Position numbers and translations under genes: made by a program. The notes beneath the pieces were generated by a model. It saw only the letters and a program-made list of their open reading frames with translations. It was not told where the DNA came from and ran no database searches. DNA of 64,000 nucleotides from an uncultured Lachnospiraceae bacterium (GTDB taxonomy: Bacteria; Bacillota; Clostridia; Lachnospirales; Lachnospiraceae). Position 1 is the first letter of the stretch. Every line of letters begins with the position of its first letter. Where the stretch lies: positions 1-64,000 of the forward strand of contig CAJURU010000011.1 in the NCBI GenBank assembly GCA_910588845.1. Direction: 5' to 3'. Shown piece by piece: positions 39,548-49,249 of this stretch.

Positions 39548-40954
39548 ATGGGAGGATTTTTTGGAGCGGCATCTGCACAGGACTGTGTTTTTGATTTATT
39601 TTTTGGCATTGATTACCATTCCCATTTGGGCACGAAGCGCGGAGGAATGGTAGTCTACGGGGAAGGCGGCTTTGACCGCGCCATCCACAATATCGAAAAT
39701 GCGCCGTTTCGCACGAAATTCGACAAGGATGTAAAGAAAATGGCCGGTACGATGGGCATTGGCTGTATATCTGATTATGAGCCGCAGCCGCTTTTGGTGC
39801 GTTCCCATCATGGAACGTACGCGATTACGACGGTAAGCAAAATCAACAATATGGAAGAACTGACGAAAATGCTCTTTGGCAATGGACATTCTCATTTCCT
39901 GGAGATGAGCGGCGGCGACATCAATGCCACAGAAATGATCGCCTGCCTGATCAACCAGAAAGAAAATCTCATTGAGGGAATCCGCTATGCCTTAGAGTCG
40001 GTGGACGGTTCCGTTTCTATCCTTCTGATGAACGAAAAAGGTATCTATGCGGCTAGAGATCAATACGGAAGAACGCCGGTTGTCGTGGGCAGGAAGGAGG
40101 ATGCTTTTTGTATTTCTTTTGAGAATTTTGCCTACAGGAACCTTGGATATAAAGATTATAAAGAGCTGGGACCGGGCGAAATTGTGATTGTCACAGACAA
40201 GGAGTGCACTACCTTATCGGCTCCCCAGGAAGATATGAAGATATGCACGTTTCTGTGGGTCTATTACGGATATCCAGCGAGCTCCTATGAAGGGACAAGC
40301 GTTGAGCAGATGCGTTGCGAATGCGGCAGACGGATGGCAAAGCGCGATAATGTCACCCCGGATATTGTGGCAGGAGTACCGGATTCCGGGACGGCCCATG
40401 CGATTGGCTATGCGAATGAATCGGGGATTCCGTTTTCCAGGCCGTTTATCAAATATACGCCTACCTGGCCGCGTTCTTTTATGCCTACGATGCAGAGCAA
40501 AAGGGATTTGATTGCCAAAATGAAACTTCTGGCTGTGGAGGAGTTAATCCGCGATAAGAGCCTGCTGCTCATCGACGATTCTATTGTAAGAGGTACGCAG
40601 CTTCGGGAGACGACGGAATTTCTGTATGAGAGCGGGGCAAAGGAAGTTCATGTCCGGCCGGCGTGTCCGCCCTTGCTTTATGGATGCAAGTACCTGAATT
40701 TCTCACGTTCTACCTCCGAGATGGATTTGATTGCCAGAAGGGTTATCGACCGTTTGGAAAATGGGAATGTGACGGAAGAAGTTTTAAAAGAGTATGCAGA
40801 CCCGGAATCGCCTAAATATGAACAGATGGTAGAAGAAATCCGCAAAGAACAGAATTTCACATCGTTGAGGTTTAACCGTTTGGACGACATGCTGGATTCT
40901 GTAGGGATTGATAAATGTAAACTGTGCACGTATTGCTGGAATGGTCGGGAATAA
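39548..40954 (+). CDS. PurF-like phosphoribosyltransferase with a degenerate glutaminase domain
   Basis: 468 residues with the overall layout of amidophosphoribosyltransferase (N-terminal Ntn glutaminase, C-terminal PRTase). The PRTase half is intact: the PRPP loop LLLIDDSIVRGTQ (about 337-350), GVPDSGTAHAIGYA and cysteines CTFLWVYY, PPLLYGC and KCKLCTYC that match the iron-sulfur ligands of Bacillus-type PurF. The glutaminase half lacks its key residues: the start is MGGFFG where the nucleophile Cys1 should follow Met, the usual HNGN oxyanion stretch reads TVSKINN, and the GHVRYST-like loop reads GCISDYE. It cannot use glutamine in the normal way. It may use ammonia, another amine, or have a regulatory role. 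Annotation as plain PurF would be misleading. Confidence 0.85.
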   Translation: MGGFFGAASAQDCVFDLFFGIDYHSHLGTKRGGMVVYGEGGFDRAIHNIENAPFRTKFDKDVKKMAGTMGIGCISDYEPQPLLVRSHHGTYAITTVSKINNMEELTKMLFGNGHSHFLEMSGGDINATEMIACLINQKENLIEGIRYALESVDGSVSILLMNEKGIYAARDQYGRTPVVVGRKEDAFCISFENFAYRNLGYKDYKELGPGEIVIVTDKECTTLSAPQEDMKICTFLWVYYGYPASSYEGTSVEQMRCECGRRMAKRDNVTPDIVAGVPDSGTAHAIGYANESGIPFSRPFIKYTPTWPRSFMPTMQSKRDLIAKMKLLAVEELIRDKSLLLIDDSIVRGTQLRETTEFLYESGAKEVHVRPACPPLLYGCKYLNFSRSTSEMDLIARRVIDRLENGNVTEEVLKEYADPESPKYEQMVEEIRKEQNFTSLRFNRLDDMLDSVGIDKCKLCTYCWNGRE

Positions 40955-41014
40955 TGTGCAACAAGCATTTTTCAGTTGTTAAACAAGCTTGTTATTCAGG
41001 GAGGAATCGTGCAT

Positions 41015-41557
41015 ATGTCAGTGAAAACTAGTGCGGATGTGTTGATAGGTGGGAAAATTTATACCTTGAGCGGTTATGAGAGCGAAGAATATCTGCAAAA
41101 GGTGGCAAATTATATCAATAATAAAATCAATGAATTTGACGAGATGGAGCAATTTCGTCAAATTCCGGCTGATATGAAGGCAACGTTAATAGAACTCAAC
41201 ATTGCGGACGACTATTTCAAGGCCAAGGAGCAGGCGGAAGTTTTAGAGAAGGCGGTGCGGGAAAAGGAACGGGAGATTTATGAACTTCAGCACGATCTGA
41301 TTTCCGCCAATATTAAGGTTGAGAGCAGTGAGGAGAACGCCGCCAGCCTGGAAAAAGAAAATAAAGAACTTTTATTGAATAAGGCAAAATTGGAGACGTC
41401 GCTTGCCGACGCGCTGCTTGGCAAAGTAAAGGGACAGCCGCCGACAGGGCAGGCAGAACCGGCGGGGGAAAGCAGGGAGGCGCATTCTTCTGCGGACAGC
41501 CAATCTGCCGTGGGACAGGCTGAGAACAAGAAACAGACTTCAAACAGAAAAAAATAA
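41015..41557 (+). CDS. zapA: Cell division protein ZapA
   Basis: About 180 residues from ATG 41015, which has GGGAGG upstream; the ATG at 40976 lies before it. The first 90 residues are the ZapA domain (ADVLIGGKIYTLSGYESEEYLQKVANYIN), followed by a long coiled coil (about 70-130) and a low-complexity, polar tail. ZapA bundles FtsZ at the division site. Longer than the usual 85-100 residues because of the coil and tail. Confidence 0.85.
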   Translation: MSVKTSADVLIGGKIYTLSGYESEEYLQKVANYINNKINEFDEMEQFRQIPADMKATLIELNIADDYFKAKEQAEVLEKAVREKEREIYELQHDLISANIKVESSEENAASLEKENKELLLNKAKLETSLADALLGKVKGQPPTGQAEPAGESREAHSSADSQSAVGQAENKKQTSNRKK

Positions 41558-41730
41558 CAAAGCGGGGGCTGTTGTAAAAGCAGTTTGCATGCAATATCGT
41601 TATTGTATGGATTCTGTATTTTGCGGCAGCCTCTTGCCGCTATAGATTATGAGGGCGTTATCCGAAATCTTATATAGGATAAAAGGATCGCATAGCGCTC
41701 TTTGAACAGGAAGACAGGAGGTACGGCAGT

Positions 41731-43935
41731 TTGTGCAAAAAGACAGAGCTTTTGGCTCCGGCGGGTTCCTTTGCAATTCTGAAGGCAGCCATAGATGCAG
41801 GGGCAGATGCGGTTTATGCGGCGGGAGACAAGTTTGGCGCGAGAGCATACGCTAGGAATTTTACGGAGGAGGAGATGCTCGCGGCGATTGATTATGTGCA
41901 TATCAGGGGAAAACAACTGTACCTGACAGTCAACACACTGTTGAAGGAGCAAGAAATTGGGGAGTTGTACGATTACCTTTGTCCGCTGTACGAGGCGGGA
42001 CTTGACGCAGTAATTGTACAGGATATCGGCGTCATGCATTACATCAGGAAGCGCTTTCCGGATTTGCCTATTCACGCCAGTACGCAGATGACAGTTACAG
42101 GGGCTTACGGTGCAAAGCTGCTGCTGGAACACGGATGCAGCCGTATTGTGACGGCGCGGGAATTGTCCCTTGCTGAGATTTCGCATATTTACCGCACGAC
42201 AGGCGCGGAGATTGAGAGTTTCATTCACGGCGCGCTCTGCTATTGCTATTCTGGTCAATGTTTGATGAGCAGCATGATTGGAGGGAGGAGCGGCAATCGC
42301 GGACGGTGCGCCCAGCCTTGCCGTCTTCCTTATGAATTGCAGAAGGAGCCGCGAGGTTTATCTGCCCCCAAATGGCAGGAAAATTACCCTTTGAGTTTGA
42401 AGGATCTCTGTGCAATCGAAATGATTCCGGAACTTGTACAAAGCGGCGTTCACTCTTTTAAAATTGAAGGGAGGATGAAACAGGAAGCGTATGTCGCCGG
42501 AGTGGCGGCTATTTACCGCAAATACCTTGATTTATATGAGAATCATCCAAACGGCGATTACCGGGTGAGCAGTGAAGATTATCAGAAGCTGCTTGATCTG
42601 GGCAACCGCAGCGGTTTTACCGATGGCTATTATAAGAGACATAACGGCAGGGATATGGTTACATTTCACAAACCTTCCCATGAGAAAAACAGCGATGCAT
42701 TGCAAACGGGTTCTGTCATCCACAGTGATATTCAGAAAAAGAAAGAAAAAATAAATGGAATATTAAGGATTTTCATAAACAATCCTGTAAGCTTTGTGAT
42801 AGAATACAAGGGGATAAGGGCAGAAGTTGCCGGTTTTACGGTGCAGGCTGCCCAAAAGCAGCCGTTAGGACGCAAAGATGTTCTTGAACGGATGCGAAAG
42901 ACCGGCAATACGCCGTTTACATTTGAAGAATTGCAGATTGAGATGGAGGAGGGCAGTTTTGTACCGGCAGGCGCCTTGAATCAGCTGCGCAGGGATGCAA
43001 TCGACAAATTGACAGAGCTTTTGTTGGAAAAATATCGGAGGACTGCGCCGGAGTGGAAAGCACAGAGCACACAAAATAGTAAAAACGTCAACAAACAGCA
43101 GGAACCGTTGCCGTCGCTGTCTGTTTTGACCGAGACTGTGGAGCAGTTCGAGACCGTATTGGCACAACCGGAAGTGGAGCGTATATATCAGGAGGCTTTT
43201 GCGTTTCAGCGTGCCAAGTTGTGTAAGGAGATGAAAGCGCTGGCTGGACAGGCGCATGGCAATGGCAAGACATGTTACCTTGCGCTGCCGCATATATTCC
43301 GCAGGCAGTCCGCAGAATGGTATGCCAAGAACTGGCGGCAGATTTCCGGGACAGAGGTGGATGGTTATCTCGTACGCAATTTAGAGGAACTTTCTTTTTT
43401 GCAGGAAATGGGCGTGCCGTCGTCACAGATTCAGGGAGACAGCAATTTATACGTTACTTCCAACGAGGCGGTCTGCGGGTGGCGGATGTTGTCGCTTTCC
43501 CATTATACGTTGCCGGTAGAATTAAATGCCAAAGAGCTGCAAAATTTAAATTGTGATGGCGGGGAAATGATATTGTACGGTTATCAGCCCATGATGTTGT
43601 CTGCACAGTGCCTACATAAAAATACGAAGGGGTGCGACAAAACGGAAGGTGTGTTTTACTTGAAAGACCGCTATGGCAAGCTGTTTCCGGTGAAAAACCA
43701 TTGTGAGGATTGTTACAATATAATATATAATATCAGTCCGCTTTCCCTGATACATCAGTTGCGGGAGATTCAGCTGCTTCATCCGGGGAGTTTCCGCCTA
43801 TCCTTTACCATAGAGAACCGGGGGGAAACGGAACGTATTTTTAAGTACTATCGGCGGGCCAAAGAGGGAAAATTGAACAGAGATAATTATCTCAAGGATT
43901 TTACGAATGGGCATTTTAAGCGAGGAGTCGAATAA
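41731..43935 (+). CDS. U32 family peptidase-like protein with DUF3656 (RlhA/TrhP-type hydroxylase)
   Basis: 734 residues, TTG start at 41731. ELLAPAGSFAILKAAIDAGA opens the domain; IHGALCYCYSGQC and GNRGRCAQPCR are the U32 signature and carry the cysteines thought to hold an iron-sulfur cluster. A DUF3656 region follows (about 360-445), then a C-terminal extension ending in FTNGHFKRG. Members with DUF3656 are related to RlhA, which hydroxylates 23S rRNA C2501, and to TrhP, which hydroxylates tRNA U34; 'peptidase' is historical. Which RNA this one modifies is not decided by the sequence. Confidence 0.85.
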   Translation: MCKKTELLAPAGSFAILKAAIDAGADAVYAAGDKFGARAYARNFTEEEMLAAIDYVHIRGKQLYLTVNTLLKEQEIGELYDYLCPLYEAGLDAVIVQDIGVMHYIRKRFPDLPIHASTQMTVTGAYGAKLLLEHGCSRIVTARELSLAEISHIYRTTGAEIESFIHGALCYCYSGQCLMSSMIGGRSGNRGRCAQPCRLPYELQKEPRGLSAPKWQENYPLSLKDLCAIEMIPELVQSGVHSFKIEGRMKQEAYVAGVAAIYRKYLDLYENHPNGDYRVSSEDYQKLLDLGNRSGFTDGYYKRHNGRDMVTFHKPSHEKNSDALQTGSVIHSDIQKKKEKINGILRIFINNPVSFVIEYKGIRAEVAGFTVQAAQKQPLGRKDVLERMRKTGNTPFTFEELQIEMEEGSFVPAGALNQLRRDAIDKLTELLLEKYRRTAPEWKAQSTQNSKNVNKQQEPLPSLSVLTETVEQFETVLAQPEVERIYQEAFAFQRAKLCKEMKALAGQAHGNGKTCYLALPHIFRRQSAEWYAKNWRQISGTEVDGYLVRNLEELSFLQEMGVPSSQIQGDSNLYVTSNEAVCGWRMLSLSHYTLPVELNAKELQNLNCDGGEMILYGYQPMMLSAQCLHKNTKGCDKTEGVFYLKDRYGKLFPVKNHCEDCYNIIYNISPLSLIHQLREIQLLHPGSFRLSFTIENRGETERIFKYYRRAKEGKLNRDNYLKDFTNGHFKRGVE

Positions 43936-43937
43936 AT

Positions 43938-45401
43938 ATGGTACATTTGATTACAGAATTATCAAAATATTCAATGATTATCCTGTTTGCGCTTTATACT
44001 TATCAATGTTTTTCATCCTTAAAACGCAGTGTGGACAAGGAAGAACAGGCAGAGAAATACAGAAGCCAGGTTGTTTACATGTATATGTTTCACCTGAATG
44101 CTTACGCTGTCCTCTATGCCTCCACGTTGAATATTGAGATTTTAAAGTTTTATGCGATGCAGGTTGTGTTCTTTGCAGTTGTGCAGATTTGTTATGGTAT
44201 CTTTTATAAGAGGGTCTCTAAGCTGGTGGTAAATAATATGTGCATGCTGCTGTGTATTGGTTTTGTGATGCTGACAAGGCTTTCCTATGAACATGCAGTG
44301 AAACAGTTTTGGATTGCTGTTGTTTCCATGGCAGTGACAATGCTGATTCCCTACTTCATCAGCCAATGGACATTTCTGCGAAATCTGACCTGGGCCTATG
44401 CATTGGCGGGTATTACGATGCTGGGAGTAGTTGCTGTGCTCGGCGCCGTGTCCCATGGAGCCAAGCTTTCGTTTTCCGTGGCTGGCATTGCCATTCAGCC
44501 CTCAGAATTTATCAAGATTATTTTTGTGTTTTTTGTGGCCTCCATGTTTTATGCCTCCACCGATTTTATGCAGGTTGTGAAAGCGACGGTTGTTGCGGGG
44601 CTTCATGTGATTATCCTCGTGCTGTCCAAAGATTTGGGTGCTGGATTGATTTTCTTTATCGCTTATATGGTTATGCTCTATGTAGCGACCAGGAAGTTCT
44701 ATTATTTTGCCGGCGGTCTATTGTGCGGGGCGGCCGCCTCAGTCGTAGCATACTATCTGTTTAATCATGTGCGCGTGCGCGTGGTGGCGTGGCAGGACCC
44801 TCTGGCAGTTTTTGAGCGGGAGGGCAATCAGGTTTCCAACTCCCTGTTTGCGATAGGTACAGGCGGATGGTTTGGCATGGGGCTCAATCAGGGAATGCCG
44901 AATAAAATTCCCGAAGTCAAGCAGGACTTTATTTTCTCAGCTATTTCCGAGGAGTTAGGCGGAATTTTTGCCGTCTGCCTGATTTTAGTCTGTGCGAGTT
45001 GTTTTCTAATGTTCTTAAACATTGCCATGCAGATGAAAGATAATTTTTACAAATTGGTGGCGCTGGGTTTGGGTACGATCTATGGCTTTCAGGTTTTGCT
45101 ATCCATAGGCGGGGACATCAAGTTCATTCCCTCCACCGGCGTGACGCTGCCTTTAGTCAGCTATGGAGGAAGTTCGCTGCTCAGTACATTAATTATATTT
45201 GCAGTTATTCAGGGATTGTATCTGCTGCGCGAGCGCACAGCCGCAGAGCGGCAAGCACAGCGCAAAGACGCCAAAAAGAAGCCGCCGGCTAAAAAGAGCG
45301 GCGGCGCCAAAAGCTCTGATTTGAAGAAAACCAATCGGAAAGGAGGCGGCTTATCCCATGAAGAAAACATCCACGGAACGAAAGTCAAAAACCTCGACTA
45401 A
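43938..45401 (+). CDS. FtsW/RodA/SpoVE family peptidoglycan polymerase
   Basis: 487 residues with about ten membrane helices of SEDS type. The conserved IQPSEFIKI (with the catalytic-pocket residues), SKDLGAGLIF and TLPLVSYGGSSLL are present. The tail is long, basic and Lys/Ala-rich (RKDAKKKPPAKKSGG). The next gene, a class B penicillin-binding protein, overlaps it by 44 bases, so the two form the usual polymerase-transpeptidase pair. FtsW, RodA and SpoVE cannot be told apart here. Confidence 0.93.
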   Translation: MVHLITELSKYSMIILFALYTYQCFSSLKRSVDKEEQAEKYRSQVVYMYMFHLNAYAVLYASTLNIEILKFYAMQVVFFAVVQICYGIFYKRVSKLVVNNMCMLLCIGFVMLTRLSYEHAVKQFWIAVVSMAVTMLIPYFISQWTFLRNLTWAYALAGITMLGVVAVLGAVSHGAKLSFSVAGIAIQPSEFIKIIFVFFVASMFYASTDFMQVVKATVVAGLHVIILVLSKDLGAGLIFFIAYMVMLYVATRKFYYFAGGLLCGAAASVVAYYLFNHVRVRVVAWQDPLAVFEREGNQVSNSLFAIGTGGWFGMGLNQGMPNKIPEVKQDFIFSAISEELGGIFAVCLILVCASCFLMFLNIAMQMKDNFYKLVALGLGTIYGFQVLLSIGGDIKFIPSTGVTLPLVSYGGSSLLSTLIIFAVIQGLYLLRERTAAERQAQRKDAKKKPPAKKSGGAKSSDLKKTNRKGGGLSHEENIHGTKVKNLD

Positions 45402-46818
45402 GCGTACGGGAAATCGGGAGTTTGTGATTATCACCTATCTGTTTGTGGCAGTATTTATTATGATGATGGGGTATTTTGTTTATTTTCAGATATTTAAGAG
45501 CGAAGACTTTATCAATAGTCCATACAATACCAGGCAGAATACATTTGCGGAACATGTTATCCGGGGTGAGATTCTCTCTTCTGATGAGAAAGTGTTAGCG
45601 AAGACTATTATCGGAGAGGATGGAAGCGAGACGCGTTATTATCCTTACGGAGCCATGTTTGCCCATGCGGTCGGGTATGACAGCAATGGCAAATACGGTA
45701 TTGAGTCGTTCGGTAATTTTAACTTATTGCGTTCTCATGCCTTTTTTTTAGAGCAGGTCATCAATGGCATACAGGATAAGAAAAATCCTGGAGATAATAT
45801 AGTAACTACCTTAAATTACAACCTTCAGGAAGTGGCTTATCAGGCGCTTGGCAGCAATCGGGGCGCGGTGATCGCTCTGGAACCGGCTACCGGCAAAACG
45901 CTTGCTATGGTTTCTAAGCCGGATTTTGACCCAAATACTCTGGCTGCAAATTGGGAGAGCATTATCGCTAATACAGACAGTGAAAATTCTGTACTGCTCA
46001 ATCGCACGACGCAAGGGCTCTATCCGCCGGGGTCAACTTTTAAGATTCTCACAACCTTAGAATATCTGCGGGAGAATCCGAATTACCAGGACTACCATTA
46101 TGATTGTCAGGGAAGCATTGCCATGGAGAATACGGAGATCCATTGTTATGACAATGCCGTCCATGGAGCGGAGGATTTGCAGACTTCCTTTGCCAAGTCC
46201 TGCAATACTTCTTATGCGAATATTGGGTTAGGGCTCAATAAGGCGAAATTCGCCAGTCTCTGTAAAGAAATGATGTTTGATACCAATCTTCCGGTAGCCT
46301 ATCCTTTCAAACAGAGCAGTTTTGTGCTAAATAAAGATTCCAACACAGACCAGGTCACGCAGATGGCTATTGGACAGGGAGAGACTTTGGTGACGCCGAT
46401 GCATATGGCGTTGATTACTTCAGCTATTGCCAACAAAGGCACGCTGATGCGTCCCTATATCATAGATCATACAGAAAATTACCGCGGGGTTACAGTCAAA
46501 AATTTTCGTCCATCTGTTTATGGTTCTCTGATTAGTGAAAGCGAGGCGCTAAAACTGCAAGAGTTCATGTCCTTAGTTGTCAGCGAAGGAACCGGCTCTA
46601 AGTTGAGCGGGCAGGGTTACCATGCGGCAGGCAAGACTGGGTCTGCGGAATTCAGCAATGTAAAAGGGGAAAGCCACGCCTGGTTTACCGGGTATGCTTC
46701 CACCGAAGAGAAAGGGAGTATTGTGGTGACTGTAATTGTGGAAAATGGGGGCGCTGGCAGCACGACCGCTGTGCCGATTGCCAAGCAGATGTTTGACACA
46801 TATTTTTCACAGCCGTAA
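45358..46818 (+). CDS. Class B penicillin-binding protein (transpeptidase)
   Basis: 486 residues: a basic N-terminus and one membrane helix (about 24-45), a short dimer domain (RGEILSSDEKVLA) and a transpeptidase domain with YPPGSTFKI (active serine, about residue 224), SCNTSYAN (SxN) and GKTGSAEF (KTG). It resembles the PbpA type that pairs with RodA in Actinobacteria and Clostridia. It crosslinks peptidoglycan made by the SEDS partner encoded just upstream. Confidence 0.94.
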   Translation: MKKTSTERKSKTSTKRTGNREFVIITYLFVAVFIMMMGYFVYFQIFKSEDFINSPYNTRQNTFAEHVIRGEILSSDEKVLAKTIIGEDGSETRYYPYGAMFAHAVGYDSNGKYGIESFGNFNLLRSHAFFLEQVINGIQDKKNPGDNIVTTLNYNLQEVAYQALGSNRGAVIALEPATGKTLAMVSKPDFDPNTLAANWESIIANTDSENSVLLNRTTQGLYPPGSTFKILTTLEYLRENPNYQDYHYDCQGSIAMENTEIHCYDNAVHGAEDLQTSFAKSCNTSYANIGLGLNKAKFASLCKEMMFDTNLPVAYPFKQSSFVLNKDSNTDQVTQMAIGQGETLVTPMHMALITSAIANKGTLMRPYIIDHTENYRGVTVKNFRPSVYGSLISESEALKLQEFMSLVVSEGTGSKLSGQGYHAAGKTGSAEFSNVKGESHAWFTGYASTEEKGSIVVTVIVENGGAGSTTAVPIAKQMFDTYFSQP

Positions 46819-46848
46819 TTATGGTAATCATGACGACAATTTTTTATC

Positions 46849-46877
46849 TTGCAAGATAACATAAAAAGAGGTATACT
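46849..46877 (+). promoter_or_regulatory. Promoter of the Nudix gene
   Basis: TTGCAA (46849-46854), 17 bases, TATACT (46872-46877), 38 bases before the Nudix start at 46916. Confidence 0.7.
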
Positions 46878-46915
46878 GTGTGTAAAGTTCAAAGACCACA
46901 TCAGGAGGTATTGCA

Positions 46916-47368
46916 ATGATTGAAGCAACGAGTTGTGGTGGTGTGGTAATATTTCGCGGCAAGATTCTGCTCTTGTATAAGAATTACAAGAACAAGTATG
47001 AAGGCTGGGTCCTTCCCAAGGGGACTGTGGAAGCAGGTGAGGAGTATAGGGACACGGCGGCAAGAGAGGTGCTGGAGGAGACTGGGGTTAATGCCCAGAT
47101 TATTAAATATGTCGGAAAGAGCCAGTATACCTTTACCGTACCGGACGATACTGTGGAAAAGGATGTCCACTGGTATCTGATGATGGCGGACAGTTATTAC
47201 AGTAAACCACAACGCGAAGAATATTTTGTTGATTCAGGATACTACAAATTTCACGAAGCATATCATTTACTGCGTTTCGCAAATGAGAAACAGATACTGG
47301 AAAAAGCATACAATGAATATCTTGATTTGAAAAAAAGTAATCTTTGGGGCAGCAGAAAATATTTTTAA
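46916..47368 (+). CDS. Nudix hydrolase
   Basis: 150 residues. The Nudix box reads GTVEAGEEYRDTAAREVLEETG and fits GX5EX7REUXEEXGU. The N-terminal SCGGVVIFRGKILLLYKNYKNKYEGWVLPKG resembles diadenosine polyphosphate (Ap4A) hydrolases, but the substrate is not settled. Starts after AGGAGG. Confidence 0.9.
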   Translation: MIEATSCGGVVIFRGKILLLYKNYKNKYEGWVLPKGTVEAGEEYRDTAAREVLEETGVNAQIIKYVGKSQYTFTVPDDTVEKDVHWYLMMADSYYSKPQREEYFVDSGYYKFHEAYHLLRFANEKQILEKAYNEYLDLKKSNLWGSRKYF

Positions 47369-47401
47369 CATTTTGCCCGCATTGCAGGCAGAAGTACGGA
47401 T

Positions 47402-47437
47402 AGAAAAGGTGTTCACAAGAGGGACGCCTTTTCTCTT
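47402..47437 (+). terminator. Terminator after the Nudix gene
   Basis: AGAAAAGGTGTT and GACGCCTTTTCT form a stem with wobble pairs; the T-rich right arm ends CTCTTT. Confidence 0.65.
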
Positions 47438-47451
47438 TAATGGAGAGTGGA

Positions 47452-47805
47452 ATGATCTGGTACAAGGAGTTTTATGCAGGAGAAAGCATTGGGTATAAAA
47501 AAGAAAAAGTAAAATGGAAGATTCTTCACAATGCCGGACAACTGGATATTTATGTGATTGCACTGAGCAGCAATCCCCATAACCTTTTGGACATCATATC
47601 TTCCATAGAACTGATGCAGAAGGCATACCCCCGACAGGATATGATGGTTGTCGGTATAGATAAGGGATATGACAATGCAGTCGGTTTGGCAGGCAGAATT
47701 ATCATGGATGTGTTTCAGAAAACCGGAAATCTGAACATCAGGGAATACTTCCTGGAACAACAAAAAAATATCAGGAGAAGATCTATATGGAAATCTTTTT
47801 GCTGA
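47452..47805 (+). CDS. Conserved protein of unknown function (117 aa)
   Basis: Starts at ATG 47452 after GGAGAG; ATG 47440 lies before that site. Residues 17-70 alternate strand and helix (KWKILHNAGQLDIYVIALSSN, LLDIISSIELMQK), then VVGIDKGYDNAVGLAGRIIMDV, which looks like a nucleotide-like or phosphoryl site but is not diagnostic. The gene overlaps the start of the DUF2953 gene by 19 bases. Sporulation linkage is possible from the neighbours. Confidence 0.65.
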   Translation: MIWYKEFYAGESIGYKKEKVKWKILHNAGQLDIYVIALSSNPHNLLDIISSIELMQKAYPRQDMMVVGIDKGYDNAVGLAGRIIMDVFQKTGNLNIREYFLEQQKNIRRRSIWKSFC

Positions 47806-48761
47806 TCCTAAAAATAATCGGTATTTTGCTTGCTGTCTGTATATTTCTGCTGGGAGCAGTGATAGCGGTTCCGGTCCGATATCGTATCAGTGCGCAGGCG
47901 CAGCAAAAAAACGTGGAGGGCAGCGCCGTATTTCACTGGTTTTTCCATATAATAGACTGCCGCGTTTTTTATGGGAAAGAAGGATTAATTTACAAATTGC
48001 GGATTTGTGGCATTCGAGTTGGTGCACAGAAGCAAAAAAAGCGTAAAACACATAAAAAGAAGCGAAGCAAAAAGGAAAAGCCGTCCTATGAGCTGAGTTC
48101 TGAGGAGGCTGAGTCGTCTGACGAGCTGAAATTTGATTTTGCCCATCAAGCAATGGAGACGCCGGATAGCAGCAGTATTGAGGAAACCAAAGACGGACAA
48201 AAATTAAATAGAAGCAGCAATGAGGACTTTCAAGATGGGCAAAAGGGAAATAATAGAAGCCAAAATGGGAAGAATAAAAAGAAACGCCGAACGGGGAAGA
48301 GGACCCCAAAAGAGCCCGTATTCCATCGTATCCATAGATTTGAGAATAACCTCAAACAGCGCATTTCCAATTTGTTTGCTGAGGGCGAGACAGTAAAAGA
48401 AAAAATCATCAATTTCAAAAATATTATTTTTGATGAAATTAATAAAAATGTTTTTGTGAAGATTTGGAAGGAACTTAGGTTCCTTTTACGCCATTTTTCT
48501 CCGAGAAAAGCGAAGGGAGAACTGGCCTTTGGCATGACAGATCCCGCGCAGACTGGACAGGTTCTTGGAGCTTTGAGCGTTCTTCCCTTCTGGGCAAGGT
48601 ACCGCATTAATATTTGCCCAGATTTTGAGGCCGAAAGGTTTTTTGTAGAGGGGAAGCTGTGGATGAAAGGACATATCCGGCTCTGGCATTTTCTATTGTC
48701 AGTCGTCCGGTTGATCAAAGATAAAAACGTAAGGCGATTATTGAGGAAAATCAGAACATAA
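47787..48761 (+). CDS. DUF2953 domain protein (sporulation-linked)
   Basis: 324 residues. One N-terminal membrane helix (about 5-27), a first DUF2953 half (VRYRISAQAQ…FHIIDCRVFYGKEGLIYKL), a long highly charged insert of about 100 residues rich in Lys, Ser and Glu, and a second half (FSPRKAKGELAFGMTDPAQTGQVLG…WMKGHIRLWHFL). DUF2953 proteins occur next to GerW (YtfJ) in spore-formers, which matches the next gene. Confidence 0.82.
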   Translation: MEIFLLILKIIGILLAVCIFLLGAVIAVPVRYRISAQAQQKNVEGSAVFHWFFHIIDCRVFYGKEGLIYKLRICGIRVGAQKQKKRKTHKKKRSKKEKPSYELSSEEAESSDELKFDFAHQAMETPDSSSIEETKDGQKLNRSSNEDFQDGQKGNNRSQNGKNKKKRRTGKRTPKEPVFHRIHRFENNLKQRISNLFAEGETVKEKIINFKNIIFDEINKNVFVKIWKELRFLLRHFSPRKAKGELAFGMTDPAQTGQVLGALSVLPFWARYRINICPDFEAERFFVEGKLWMKGHIRLWHFLLSVVRLIKDKNVRRLLRKIRT

Positions 48762-48776
48762 CAGGAGGTCATGATT

Positions 48777-49193
48777 ATGCAGGACAATAATTTTAACACA
48801 ACCGTTCAATCCCTCTTTAAGGGAATGGACAGCTTCATCACAACAAAAACTGTCATTGGGGAAGCCGTGCACATCGGCGATACGATTATTCTTCCTCTGA
48901 TTGAGGTATCCTTCGGTGTGGGAGCCGGTGCGTTCAACCAGGAAAAGAAAAACAGCGCGGGAGGCGGCTTGGGTGGTAGAATTACGCCGAGTGCGGTGTT
49001 GGTAATCCAGAATGGCAACACGAAACTTGTAAACGTTAAGAATCAGGACAGTATCACAAAAATCCTCGATATGGTTCCTGAGCTGGTGGATAAATTCACA
49101 AGCAAAAGCTCTGCGAAAAAATCATCTGAGGCAGAGGATGCCGCCAAAAAAGCTGCGGCGGACGACCTCTCAGAAAAATTGAATTTATCGTAA
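48777..49193 (+). CDS. Sporulation protein GerW (YtfJ)
   Basis: 138 residues. KTVIGEAVHIGDTIILPLIEVSFGVGAGAF and GGGLGGRITPSAVLVIQ are the GerW family signature. In B. subtilis GerW is a forespore protein required for efficient L-alanine germination. The start at ATG 48777 is preferred over ATG 48771 because AGGAGG (48763-48768) lies too close to the latter. Confidence 0.9.
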   Translation: MQDNNFNTTVQSLFKGMDSFITTKTVIGEAVHIGDTIILPLIEVSFGVGAGAFNQEKKNSAGGGLGGRITPSAVLVIQNGNTKLVNVKNQDSITKILDMVPELVDKFTSKSSAKKSSEAEDAAKKAAADDLSEKLNLS

Positions 49194-49249
49194 GATAAAA
49201 ATCAAGGTGTCATTGTTGAATGTAATGAAATATGATGCATGAAGAAACG

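Noticed and set aside
43735..43935. Frameshift between the U32 gene and the SEDS gene
   Set aside because: The two genes are simply two bases apart, and each has complete family ends.
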